Assembly (NCBI RefSeq): GCF_003994255.1
Contig: NZ_ML133864.1
Coordinates: 1 to 64,000, forward strand
Source of the DNA: Brachybacterium paraconglomeratum
Lineage (GTDB): Bacteria; Actinomycetota; Actinomycetes; Actinomycetales; Dermabacteraceae
Direction: 5' to 3'
Length of the DNA stretch: 64,000 nt
Both the position numbers and the translations under genes were made by a program. Positions 16,602 through 24,342 of this stretch are shown here, one piece after another. The notes beneath the pieces were generated by a model. It did no database searches, was not told where the DNA came from, and was given only the letters and a program-made list of their open reading frames with translations. Every line of letters begins with the position of its first letter. Position 1 is the first letter of the stretch.

Positions 16602-17270
16602 ATGACCGACGGCACGACCCAGCACCCGCAGCACGGCGGCGAGGACCCGCTGCGCGACGAGGCCGACCAGCGCCCCGTCGCCGCGCACCGCACGGTGCAC
16701 GAGGGGATGGTGTGGGACCTCGTGCGCGACACCATCGACTTCGCGCCGGGCGTGCGCTTCGACCGCGAGTACATCCGCCACACCGGCGCCGTCGCGGTCC
16801 TCGCCGTGGACGAGGCCGACCGGGTGCTGCTGATCCGCCAGTACCGTCATCCCGTCGGCCACCGGCTGTGGGAGATCCCCGCCGGGCTGCTCGACCTCGC
16901 CGGCGAGCCGCCCCACGTCGCCGCCGCCCGCGAGCTCGCCGAGGAGGCGGGATGCGAGCCGGTGCGGATGTCCACCCTGGTTGACCTCCGCCCGAGCCCG
17001 GGCGGCAGCGACGAGGTGATCCGGGTCTACCTCGCCGAGGGCGTGCGCGAGAGCGAGGAGGAGTTCGAGCGCGTCCACGAGGAGGCCGAGCTGATCAGCC
17101 GCTGGGTCCCGCTGGGCGAGGCCGTCGCCGCGGTGCTCGAGGGCCGGATCACCAACGGCACCACGGTCGCCGCCCTGCTCGCCCTGAAGTCGCTGCGCGG
17201 CGGTGGATCCCCCGCGGTCTCGCTGCGACCCGCCGACGCGCCGTTCATGGAGCGGCCCGGACGGGCCTGA
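16602..17270 (+). CDS. NUDIX hydrolase, ADP-ribose pyrophosphatase-like
   Basis: The product is 222 aa. The NUDIX box is complete: G-LLDLAGE-PPHVAAA-REL-AEEAG. The upstream strand (VLLIRQYRHPVGHRLWEIPAG) is typical of ADP-ribose pyrophosphatases. It sits directly after pyrG, like Rv1700 (an ADP-ribose pyrophosphatase) in M. tuberculosis. ATG 16602 has GGACGGAG upstream. The likely substrate is ADP-ribose, by family. Confidence 0.88.
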   Translation: MTDGTTQHPQHGGEDPLRDEADQRPVAAHRTVHEGMVWDLVRDTIDFAPGVRFDREYIRHTGAVAVLAVDEADRVLLIRQYRHPVGHRLWEIPAGLLDLAGEPPHVAAARELAEEAGCEPVRMSTLVDLRPSPGGSDEVIRVYLAEGVRESEEEFERVHEEAELISRWVPLGEAVAAVLEGRITNGTTVAALLALKSLRGGGSPAVSLRPADAPFMERPGRA

Positions 17271-17333
17271 CAGGACGGTCGGCGGCCGGCGGTCCCCTGG
17301 ACTCCGGGGAGCATTGCTGTGAGGGTCGAGGGC

Positions 17334-18404
17334 ATGCTCGATCCCGACCTGCTCCCGCTCGCCTCCGACCGCGCCCGTCTGCGCCCGATGCGCGCCGAGG
17401 ACGCCGCCGACTACGCCGAGGGCACCGCCGACGCCGCGGTCCGCGCCCGCGCCCACCTGCCCGAAACGCAGTACACCCCCGCCTCGGTCCGCGCGATGAT
17501 CGCCGAGTCCGTGGAGCCCGGGCTCGCCCGCGGCGACCTCGCCGTGCTCACGATCGCCGATCCCGCCACCGACGCCTTCGCCGGGTCCCTGGTGCTCTTC
17601 GACGTCACCGCCGCCGAGGCCGAGGTCGGATTCTGGATGCATCCCGACCATCGCGGGCGAGGGCTCGCCCGGGCCGCCGTGGAGCTGGCCGCCGAGCTCG
17701 CCGCCGGCAGCGGCCTGAGGCGCCTGCGGGCGCGCACCGTGCCGGACAACACCGCCTCCCAGGCGCTCCTGACGGGCGCCGGCTTCGCCGTCGAGGGCCG
17801 AGGCGCGGGCACGGCCCCGTCCGGGGAGGAGGTCGAGCTGCTCACCCTCGTGCGGGAGCTGCCGCACCCCATGGACCTGCCCGTCGACACGGACCGTCTG
17901 CGCCTGCGCCTCCACCGCGAGCAGGACCGGGAGGCGCTGCTGGCCATCTACTCACGCCCCGACGTCGCCCGCCACCTGCTCGAGGAGCCGTGGACGCCGG
18001 AGGACTCCCGGCGCAGGATCGAGGAGCGGCTCGCGCGGACCGGGCTCCACACCGGCGAGGGCGCGCTCGCGCTGGTGATCGAGCACGAGGGACGCGTCCT
18101 CGGGGACGTGGCGCTGTGGCTGACCGACCGCGCGCACCTCGTCGCCGAGATCGGCTGGGTGCTCGATCCCGCCGCGGGCGGGCAGGGCCTGGCGACCGAG
18201 GCGGTGCGCGCGGTGCTCGACCTGGCCCTGAGGGAGAGCGGGCTGCATCGCGTCGCCGCCCGCATGGACGCGCGCAACACCGCCTCCGCCCGTCTCGCAG
18301 AGCGCGTCGGCATGCGGCGCGAGGCCCACCTGCGCGAGGACTGGTGGAGCAAGGGCGAGTGGACGAGCACCCTGGAGTTCGGGATGCTCGCGAGCGACCG
18401 CTGA
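17334..18404 (+). CDS. Tandem GNAT-fold N-acetyltransferase (RimJ/RimL type)
   Basis: The product is 356 aa with two GNAT domains of about 170 residues each. Domain 1 has the acetyl-CoA loop MHPDHRGRGLARAAVE. Domain 2 has LDPAAGGQGLATEAVRAVLD followed by ARNTASARLAERVGM, both typical of ribosomal-protein acetyltransferase relatives. ATG 17334 is preferred to GTG 17319 because GAGGGT lies at ribosome-binding distance. The substrates are unknown. The gene converges on the minus-strand RNase D gene, with a gap of only 2 bp. Confidence 0.78.
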   Translation: MLDPDLLPLASDRARLRPMRAEDAADYAEGTADAAVRARAHLPETQYTPASVRAMIAESVEPGLARGDLAVLTIADPATDAFAGSLVLFDVTAAEAEVGFWMHPDHRGRGLARAAVELAAELAAGSGLRRLRARTVPDNTASQALLTGAGFAVEGRGAGTAPSGEEVELLTLVRELPHPMDLPVDTDRLRLRLHREQDREALLAIYSRPDVARHLLEEPWTPEDSRRRIEERLARTGLHTGEGALALVIEHEGRVLGDVALWLTDRAHLVAEIGWVLDPAAGGQGLATEAVRAVLDLALRESGLHRVAARMDARNTASARLAERVGMRREAHLREDWWSKGEWTSTLEFGMLASDR

Positions 18405-18406
18405 GG

Positions 18407-19765
18407 TCAGCGCGCCTCGACGAGCGCCCGGTGGATCACCGGCGCGGACTGCTCCGCCTGCCAGGGACGGGCGCCCAGGTCGCGCAGCGCCTGCTCGACC
18501 TCCGCCTCGGTTCCGGCCTCCTCGTGCTCCCACACCCACTGGCGCAGCAGCGCGGGCTGGAGGAGGTTCTCCGGCGGCATCTCGAGATCCTCGGCGCGCT
18601 CGTTCACCGCGGCGCGCACCACCTGGTAGCGCTCGGCCACCTCGGGATGCTTCTTGGCCCAGAGCTTGTGCGGCGGGGGATAGGACCGCTCGGAGCGCTC
18701 CGGCAGGTGCGAGGCCGGCAGCTCGATGCCCGAGCGGGCGACCTGCCACCAGCGGTCCTTGTGCCGCATCTTCGACGGCAGCGCCCGGTCGAAGGCCTCC
18801 CTCCCGCGCGGCGCCTCCTTCGCGGCGGCGACGAGGTCGCGGTCCTTGATCACCCGGTGCGGGGAGAGGTCCGCCTCGCTCGCGAGCTCGTCGCGGCGGG
18901 TCCACATCTCCCGCGCCGCCGCGAGCTGCCGCACGGTGCGCAGGGCGCCCAGGCCGTGCAGCCCCCGCCAGCTCGAGGAGCGGGTGGGACCGTGCTCGCG
19001 GGTGCGCTCGTGGGCGAACTCCTGAGCGGCCCAGTCCGCCTTGCTGGCCTCCTCGAGGCGCTGCGCCAGCACGTCCCGCACCTGGACCAGCACCTCGACG
19101 TCGAGCGCGGCGTAGACCAGCCAGCTCTCCGGCAGCGGCCGCTTCGACCAGTCCGCGGCGGAGTGCTCCTTGGCCAGGCGCAGCCCGAGCGTGTCCTCGA
19201 CCACCGCGCCGAGCCCCACCCGCTCCATGCCCAGCAGCCGCGCCGCGAGCTCGGTGTCGAACAGCCCGCCCGGGTGCAGGCCCAGCTCCGCGAGGCTCGG
19301 CAGGTCCTGGCCGGCCGCGTGCAGCACCCACTCGCGCTCGGCCAGCAGGGTGCGCAGCGTGCCCGGCATCGTGAACGCCAGCGGGTCGATCAGCGCGGTC
19401 CCGGCCGCCTCGGTGCGCAGCTGCACCAGATAGGCGCGGGAGCTGTAGCGGTAGCTGGAGGCGCGCTCGGCGTCCACCGCGACCGGCTCGGTGGGATCGG
19501 AGGCCGCGGCCTCGCACCAGGCCAGCAGCGGCTGGATCCGGTCGATCACGGGGACGAGTCCGTCGCGGGGTGCGGTGAGGTCGCGCAGATCGGGTCCTGC
19601 GGCGGGCGTGGTGGCGGTGTCGTGGGGCATCTGGGTGCTGGCTGCGCTGTCCGTGGTCTCGAGGGGGCGGGGGCGGCGAGGGCCGCGCGTGCGGGTGCGG
19701 CGGCGGGAGCGGGACGCCGCGTGATCGGCGGGGTCGGCGGGGGAGGCGTCGCTCGCGGCGTTCAC
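18407..19765 (-). CDS. RNase D-like 3'-5' exonuclease with HRDC domain
   Basis: The product is 452 aa. The DEDD exonuclease motifs are visible: D-x-E in VAVDAERA, Asp in HAAGQDLPSLAEL, and the Tyr/Asp motif in YAALDVEVLVQVRDVL. An HRDC helical domain follows (AAREMWTRRDELASEADL...). The first 60 residues are a low-complexity basic tail. GTG 19765 overlaps the DUF3000 stop by 3 bases, so the two are coupled; the same pair exists in M. tuberculosis (Rv2680/Rv2681). It trims structured RNA 3' ends, by family. Confidence 0.87.
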   Translation of the reverse strand: MNAASDASPADPADHAASRSRRRTRTRGPRRPRPLETTDSAASTQMPHDTATTPAAGPDLRDLTAPRDGLVPVIDRIQPLLAWCEAAASDPTEPVAVDAERASSYRYSSRAYLVQLRTEAAGTALIDPLAFTMPGTLRTLLAEREWVLHAAGQDLPSLAELGLHPGGLFDTELAARLLGMERVGLGAVVEDTLGLRLAKEHSAADWSKRPLPESWLVYAALDVEVLVQVRDVLAQRLEEASKADWAAQEFAHERTREHGPTRSSSWRGLHGLGALRTVRQLAAAREMWTRRDELASEADLSPHRVIKDRDLVAAAKEAPRGREAFDRALPSKMRHKDRWWQVARSGIELPASHLPERSERSYPPPHKLWAKKHPEVAERYQVVRAAVNERAEDLEMPPENLLQPALLRQWVWEHEEAGTEAEVEQALRDLGARPWQAEQSAPVIHRALVEAR

Positions 19766-20391
19766 CGCAGCTCCCCGTCGTCCTCCGCGGTGCGGGGCGC
19801 TCGCGCATGGTGGGTGGGGGCGATCGCCGAGATCTGTGGAGGCGCCGGGGGCAGCCCTCCGGCGGCGGCGAGCATCGCGGTCCACGCCGCGAAGTGCGGG
19901 GCGAGGGCGAGGTCGCCGTCCTCGGAGGGCTCCGGCGTCCACGACACCCGCATCTCGACGTCGACCGTGGAGGGCCGCGAGGCGAGCGCGCCGTAGGACT
20001 GGGAGACGACGCGGGTCGCCGTGCAGCCGAGCTCCCGGGCGTCGGCGTCGTGCAGCTCGAGGGACTCGGTCACCCAGGACCAGGCGACGTCGCCGAGCAT
20101 CGACTCGATCGCGAACTCGGGCTCGAGCTGCGCCTGGACCAGCGCGACCATCCTCGAGGTGCCGTCCCAGGACTCCTGGCCGGCCGGGTCGTGCAGGACC
20201 ACCAGACGACCGGAGGCGAGCTCGTCGTCATGGACCAGGATCTCCCCGGTGCAGGCCCACGTCGAGGGCGCCATCCGGGACGGCGCCGGGATGGTGCGCC
20301 ATGTGAACTCCGGGCGATGGGGAGCGCTGGTCATGGCGTCGATGGCGGCGCGGAAGGTGTCGTCGCCGGTGCGGATTCGATGGACGGACAC
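19762..20391 (-). CDS. DUF3000 family protein
   Basis: The product is 209 aa, a conserved actinobacterial family with no known biochemistry. Visible features are the N-terminal FRAAIDAMTSAPHRPEFTWRT-type segment, the GDVAWSWVTESLE block and a Pro/Ala-rich end. GTG 20391 is chosen because a TACCCT box lies 6 nt upstream and no Shine-Dalgarno is present. It is co-transcribed with the RNase D gene, which suggests a link to RNA processing, but this is only context. Confidence 0.82.
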   Translation of the reverse strand: MSVHRIRTGDDTFRAAIDAMTSAPHRPEFTWRTIPAPSRMAPSTWACTGEILVHDDELASGRLVVLHDPAGQESWDGTSRMVALVQAQLEPEFAIESMLGDVAWSWVTESLELHDADARELGCTATRVVSQSYGALASRPSTVDVEMRVSWTPEPSEDGDLALAPHFAAWTAMLAAAGGLPPAPPQISAIAPTHHARAPRTAEDDGELR

Positions 20392-20397
20392 GCAGGG

Positions 20398-20403
20398 AGG
20401 GTA
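20398..20403 (-). promoter_or_regulatory. -10 box for leaderless DUF3000-rnd transcript
   Basis: TACCCT on the minus strand is followed by 6 nt and then the GTG at 20391, so the transcript would begin at the start codon. Confidence 0.55.
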
Positions 20404-20441
20404 TCCCCGGCGTGCCCGCCCGCCCGGCAGGCGCGCCGGGG

Positions 20442-20882
20442 TCAGCCGCGGTCGGCCCCGTCGTCGCTGTGCAGCAGGCTGATCGAGTTGATGCAGTAGC
20501 GCTGGTCGGTCGGGGTGGGGAAGCCCTCGCCCTCGAAGACGTGGCCGAGGTGCGAGCCGCAGCTCGCGCAGCGCACCTCGATGCGGCGCATGCCGAGCGA
20601 GGTGTCCTCGAGCAGCTCCACGGCGTCGGAGTCGCTCGGCGCGTAGAACGCCGGCCAGCCGCAGTGGGCATCGAACTGGGTCTCGGCGGTGAACAGCTCG
20701 ACGCCGCAGGCGCGGCAGGCGTAGGTGCCGGCGGGACGCACCTCCTCGTACTCCCCGGTGCCGGGGCGCTCGGTGCCGCCCTGGCGGAGCACCTGGTACT
20801 CGGCGGGGGAGAGACGCTCGCGCCACTCCTCCTCGCTGATCGCGACCGGGTAGGGACGGGTGCCGATGGGCTCGGTGGACAT
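20442..20882 (-). CDS. msrB: Peptide-methionine (R)-S-oxide reductase
   Basis: The product is 146 aa. Two zinc-binding CxxC pairs (CRACG and CASCG) flank the MsrB fold, and the nucleophile Cys is in RYCINS near the end. It reduces methionine-R-sulfoxide in proteins with thioredoxin as donor. ATG 20882 has GGAGG 5 nt upstream. A likely -10 (TAGCAT, 20979-20984) gives a leader of about 90 nt that holds an 8-bp inverted repeat next to the ribosome-binding site. Confidence 0.95.
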   Translation of the reverse strand: MSTEPIGTRPYPVAISEEEWRERLSPAEYQVLRQGGTERPGTGEYEEVRPAGTYACRACGVELFTAETQFDAHCGWPAFYAPSDSDAVELLEDTSLGMRRIEVRCASCGSHLGHVFEGEGFPTPTDQRYCINSISLLHSDDGADRG

Positions 20883-20896
20883 GATGCCTCCGCTCT

Positions 20897-20913
20897 GCGG
20901 CGCCTGGCGCCGC
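20897..20913 (-). promoter_or_regulatory. Hairpin in the msrB leader next to the ribosome-binding site
   Basis: GCGGCGCC and GGCGCCGC are perfect inverted copies separated by one base, ending about 5 nt before the msrB Shine-Dalgarno. Folding could limit ribosome access. The control role is inferred only. Confidence 0.35.
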
Positions 20914-20978
20914 CTGGGGCCGCGGACCGGCGGGGACGGGCTCGTCGCCGCCGGTGCGGACGGGTGTTCTCAGGGTCG

Positions 20979-20999
20979 ATGCTAGTGCGTCGATAGGAT
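20979..20999. promoter_or_regulatory. Divergent -10 boxes for msrB (-) and hydrolase (+)
   Basis: Minus-strand TAGCAT (20979-20984) and plus-strand TAGGAT (20994-20999) are separated by 9 bp. The plus box is 7 nt from ATG 21007, which would make the hydrolase mRNA leaderless. The two promoters cannot easily be occupied by polymerase at once. Confidence 0.5.
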
Positions 21000-21006
21000 G
21001 GGCGAT

Positions 21007-22362
21007 ATGACGTGCGACCCCTCCCGGAACCGCCCGGCCACGGCTGTGCCCCTTCGCGAGCGGCTGCTGTCCGCACGCCCCGACCAGGCCCGATGGCCCC
21101 ACGTGGCGGGCTACGGGGTCACCGGCGCCGTCGGGGCGTTCGCGCTCAGCGCAGGGCTGCTGACCGTCGGCGCCCGGGTGATGGCGCGGCTGCCGCTGGT
21201 GCCGCGGGAGAGCCTGCGCGGACGGCCCGACGTCACCGTCCGCGCCGTCCACCCCGACCGGGTGCATCTCGACGCCTCCGCGACCACGCGCCGTGACGGC
21301 CTGATGGCGCTGCGCCAGTCCGGCGGGACCGTGCACGTGCGGCTCGGGCCGGTCGACGGCCGCCCCACGCCCACGACGGTCTCCCGTCCGCTGCTGGTCG
21401 AGGACACCGCCGAGCCGCTGCGCGTGGACCGGGCGAAGTCCAACGGCTTCTTCTGGGCGGGCACGCCGCAGACGGCGCACGGGCTGGAGACGGAGGAGGT
21501 GGAGATCAGCTCCCCCGTCGGCCCGATGCCTGCCTGGCTCGTACGGCCCGACGAGGCCGCGGGATCCGTGCCGGGTCAGGAGGACACCTGGGCGATCCTC
21601 GTGCACGGCCACGGCTCCGCCCGCGGCGAGACGCTGCGCGTGATCCCGCTGCTGCACCGGCTGGGGCTGACCAGCCTCGCGATCACCTATCGCAACGACG
21701 CCGGCGCCCCCGCCTCCGCGGACCGGATGCACCACCTGGGCTCGGCCGAATGGGAGGACGCCGAGGCCGCGATCGAGTACGCCGTCTCCCAGGGCGCCCG
21801 GCGCCTCGTGCTGGTGGGCTGGTCGATGGGCGGCGGGATCGTGCTGCGCACCTCCGTCCGCTCCGCACACCGCGACCGCATCGCGGCCCTCGTGCTCGAC
21901 TCCCCGGCCGTGGACTGGCAGGACATCCTCGTCTACCACGCCACCGCGCTGAAGGCCCCCGCCCCGATGCGACGGCTCGCGCTGTGGATGATGACCTCGA
22001 GCATCGGGGCGCGGATGGTGCGCCTGCACGAGCCGCTGGCGCTGCACGAGATGACGCCCGCCTACTACGGCCGTCACCTGCGCCACCGCACCCTCCTCTT
22101 CCACGCGCTGGACGATGCGACGGTGCCCCCCGCCCCGAGCCGTCATCTCGCCGCGCTCCGGCCGGACCTCATCGAGTTCGAGCCCTTCGAGGGCGCCTCC
22201 CACACCCGCGAGTGGAACCGCGATCCCGCCCGGTACGAGCGGCTGCTGGCCGACTTCCTCGGCGATGCGCTCGGTCTCGGGGAGCAGGCCGCCGCGCTCG
22301 AGGTGCCGGTGCGCGATCCGGCCGCGCCCGCGCTCGAGGGGTCGATCGGGCTGCGTCTCTGA
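21007..22362 (+). CDS. Membrane-anchored alpha/beta hydrolase
   Basis: The product is 451 aa. One hydrophobic helix (about residues 35-60) is followed by an uncharacterised spacer and then an alpha/beta-hydrolase fold. The nucleophile elbow is GWSMGGG (Ser near 273), the acid is in ALDDATVP and the His is in GASHTREW. An HGHGS-like motif (VHGHGSARGE) supplies the oxyanion hole. ATG 21007 is chosen over ATG 20998 because the TAGGAT box ends 7 nt before it. The substrate is unknown; an esterase or peptidase of the envelope is plausible. Confidence 0.78.
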   Translation: MTCDPSRNRPATAVPLRERLLSARPDQARWPHVAGYGVTGAVGAFALSAGLLTVGARVMARLPLVPRESLRGRPDVTVRAVHPDRVHLDASATTRRDGLMALRQSGGTVHVRLGPVDGRPTPTTVSRPLLVEDTAEPLRVDRAKSNGFFWAGTPQTAHGLETEEVEISSPVGPMPAWLVRPDEAAGSVPGQEDTWAILVHGHGSARGETLRVIPLLHRLGLTSLAITYRNDAGAPASADRMHHLGSAEWEDAEAAIEYAVSQGARRLVLVGWSMGGGIVLRTSVRSAHRDRIAALVLDSPAVDWQDILVYHATALKAPAPMRRLALWMMTSSIGARMVRLHEPLALHEMTPAYYGRHLRHRTLLFHALDDATVPPAPSRHLAALRPDLIEFEPFEGASHTREWNRDPARYERLLADFLGDALGLGEQAAALEVPVRDPAAPALEGSIGLRL

Positions 22363-22380
22363 GCGCTCGAGCCCTGCGGG

Positions 22381-22403
22381 CCCCGGTCGCGCCCCGACCG
22401 GGG
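22381..22403. terminator. GC-rich hairpin between convergent genes
   Basis: CCCCGGTCG pairs with CGACCGGGG around a 5-nt loop in the 45-bp gap between the convergent hydrolase and reductase genes. There is no T tract on either side, so it may work only with other factors. Confidence 0.45.
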
Positions 22404-22407
22404 GTGC

Positions 22408-23157
22408 TCAGGCCCGCCGATAGCGCGACAGCGTCGCACCCTCGCCCAGCAGCAGGGACTCCAGCGTCCAGCGCGTCTCGTGCGCGGCGCCGTCGAGCAC
22501 CCGCGGGGAGGGGCCGCCGACGGTGCGGTGCGCGGTGGTGAAGCACAGCTCGTCCAGCAGCTCCGCCTCCGCCAGCCGGGCGAGGGCCGACGGTCCGCCC
22601 TCGGCCTGGATCAGCCGCATCCCCCGGGCGGCGAGCGCCTCGACCGCCTCCTGCGGGGAGTCGGCGGCGAGCACCTGCGCGGCGGGCAGGCCCGAGCGGC
22701 GCGCGGCGTCCTTCGCCCCGGCCGACGGGGTGAGCAGATACGTCGGCTGATCAGGGTCGAGGTAGTCCGGCAGCTCCCCGCTGCGCGACCAGATCGCGAG
22801 CGCAGGTCGCGGGGCGCCGCCGGGCCGGAGGGAGGGCCGCAGCAGGTCCTCGCGGCCGCGCACGCTGCGGTAGTCCTCCGCCCGCACGGTCGAGGCCCCC
22901 ACGAGCACCACGTCGGCGAGCGCCCGCAGCACGGAGAAGAGGAACGAGTCGTCGGGGTCGTGGAGCGAGCCGGAGGTCCCGTCGGCCCCCGCGATCGCGC
23001 CGTCGATCGTGGTGGTCATCATCGCGCGCACGTGCACCGCGCCCGGCGGGAGCTCCGGGGCGGCGTACAGCGCGGCGAGCGCGCGGGCGCCCTCGGCGTC
23101 GGCCGGGACGGGCACGGGGGAGGACAGCAGGGCGCCGTCGCGCAGCAGCAGGTGCAC
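22408..23157 (-). CDS. RibD C-terminal domain (pyrimidine reductase family) protein
   Basis: The product is 249 aa. It resembles the reductase half of RibD and dihydrofolate-reductase-like proteins: RAMMTTTIDGAIAG at the start, DVVLVGASTVRAEDY, and IQAEGGPSALARLAEAELLDEL. No deaminase domain is present, so it is a stand-alone reductase as in many actinobacteria. It probably uses NADPH; the true substrate is unknown. GTG 23157 has AAGGAG 5 nt upstream. It ends convergent with the hydrolase gene and starts divergent from zapE. Confidence 0.82.
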   Translation of the reverse strand: MHLLLRDGALLSSPVPVPADAEGARALAALYAAPELPPGAVHVRAMMTTTIDGAIAGADGTSGSLHDPDDSFLFSVLRALADVVLVGASTVRAEDYRSVRGREDLLRPSLRPGGAPRPALAIWSRSGELPDYLDPDQPTYLLTPSAGAKDAARRSGLPAAQVLAADSPQEAVEALAARGMRLIQAEGGPSALARLAEAELLDELCFTTAHRTVGGPSPRVLDGAAHETRWTLESLLLGEGATLSRYRRA

Positions 23158-23258
23158 GGGGACTCCTTCGCACAGGGCACGGAGGGCAGAGGTGTGTCCT
23201 CGATCATCGCGCACCGGGGAACCGCCCGGGGCACGGCACGCGGTGCGGGATGCGCCCC

Positions 23259-23264
23259 TACACT
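23259..23264 (+). promoter_or_regulatory. -10 box for leaderless zapE transcript
   Basis: TACACT lies 7 nt before GTG 23272 and no Shine-Dalgarno is present. The position fits a leaderless mRNA. Confidence 0.55.
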
Positions 23265-23271
23265 GACCGGC

Positions 23272-24342
23272 GTGACCGACTCCCTCTGCGACCGTCGCCC
23301 CGAACCGACCCTCGAACGACTGCTCGCGGACCTCGTGCCCCCGCCCCGCTTCGCGCAGGCGCGCCTGGAGAACTACGTCCCCGACCCCGCGCACCCCTCC
23401 CAGCAGGAGGCCAAGGAGCGCGTCTCCGCCTTCGCCGCCGCCCTCGACCGGCCGCGCGGCGGATTCCTCTCCCGGCTGCGCCGACGCAGCGAGGCGGCCC
23501 GCGGCATCTACCTCGACGGCGGCTTCGGCGTGGGCAAGACCCACCTGCTCACCTCGCTCTTCCACGCGGTCGAGGGGGAGAAGGTCTACGGCACCTTCGT
23601 GGAGTACACCGACCTGGTCGGCGCGCTCGGCTTCCAGAAGGCCGTGGACCTGCTGGGGGCCTCGCGCCTGGTCTGCATCGACGAGTTCGAGCTCGACGAC
23701 CCCGGCGACACCCTGCTCATGACGCGGCTGATCCGGGAGCTCTCCGACCGGGGCGTCTCCATCGTCGCGACCTCCAACACCCTCCCCGACGCGCTCGGCG
23801 AGGGACGCTTCGCCGCCCAGGACTTCCTGCGGGAGATCCAGGCGATGGCCGAGCGCTTCGAGGTGCTGCGGATCGACGGCGAGGACTACCGGCGCCGCGA
23901 CGGGGTCGCCGAGATCTCCGCCCTGCCCGAGCAGGAGGTGCGCGAGCACGCCGCGGCGCAGGACGGCGCGACCCTCGACGGCTTCGACGAGCTGCTCGCG
24001 CATCTCATGCGCGTCCACCCCTCCCGCTACGGCGCCCTGATCGACGAGGTCGCCGCCGCGCACCTCACCGGGGTGCACGGGCTCACGCACCACCACGACG
24101 CGCTGCGCTTCGTGGTGCTCGTGGACCGGCTCTACGACCGGGAGGTCCCGGTGCTCCTCTCCCTCGCCCCGGTGGGCGGCGCGGACGCCGACGGCCGGGC
24201 CGCGGCGAGCGAGCCCGGGGACGGTGTGCTCGAGGACCTGTTCTCCGCCGAGCTGCTGCGCTCCGGGTATCGCAAGAAGTACCTCCGGGCGCTGTCGCGC
24301 CTGGCCTCCCTCGCCCGGGACGGGCTCGTCCTCAGCCGCTGA
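23272..24342 (+). CDS. zapE: ZapE/AFG1-family ATPase
   Basis: The product is 356 aa and AAA-like. Walker A is GGFGVGKTH, Walker B is LVCIDEFELDD, and sensor-type IVATSNTLP follows. E. coli ZapE associates with the division ring; mitochondrial AFG1 acts in protein quality control. The cell role in actinobacteria is not settled. The GTG start is set by the TACACT box. Its last 11 bp overlap the end of treZ on the other strand. Confidence 0.88.
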   Translation: MTDSLCDRRPEPTLERLLADLVPPPRFAQARLENYVPDPAHPSQQEAKERVSAFAAALDRPRGGFLSRLRRRSEAARGIYLDGGFGVGKTHLLTSLFHAVEGEKVYGTFVEYTDLVGALGFQKAVDLLGASRLVCIDEFELDDPGDTLLMTRLIRELSDRGVSIVATSNTLPDALGEGRFAAQDFLREIQAMAERFEVLRIDGEDYRRRDGVAEISALPEQEVREHAAAQDGATLDGFDELLAHLMRVHPSRYGALIDEVAAAHLTGVHGLTHHHDALRFVVLVDRLYDREVPVLLSLAPVGGADADGRAAASEPGDGVLEDLFSAELLRSGYRKKYLRALSRLASLARDGLVLSR

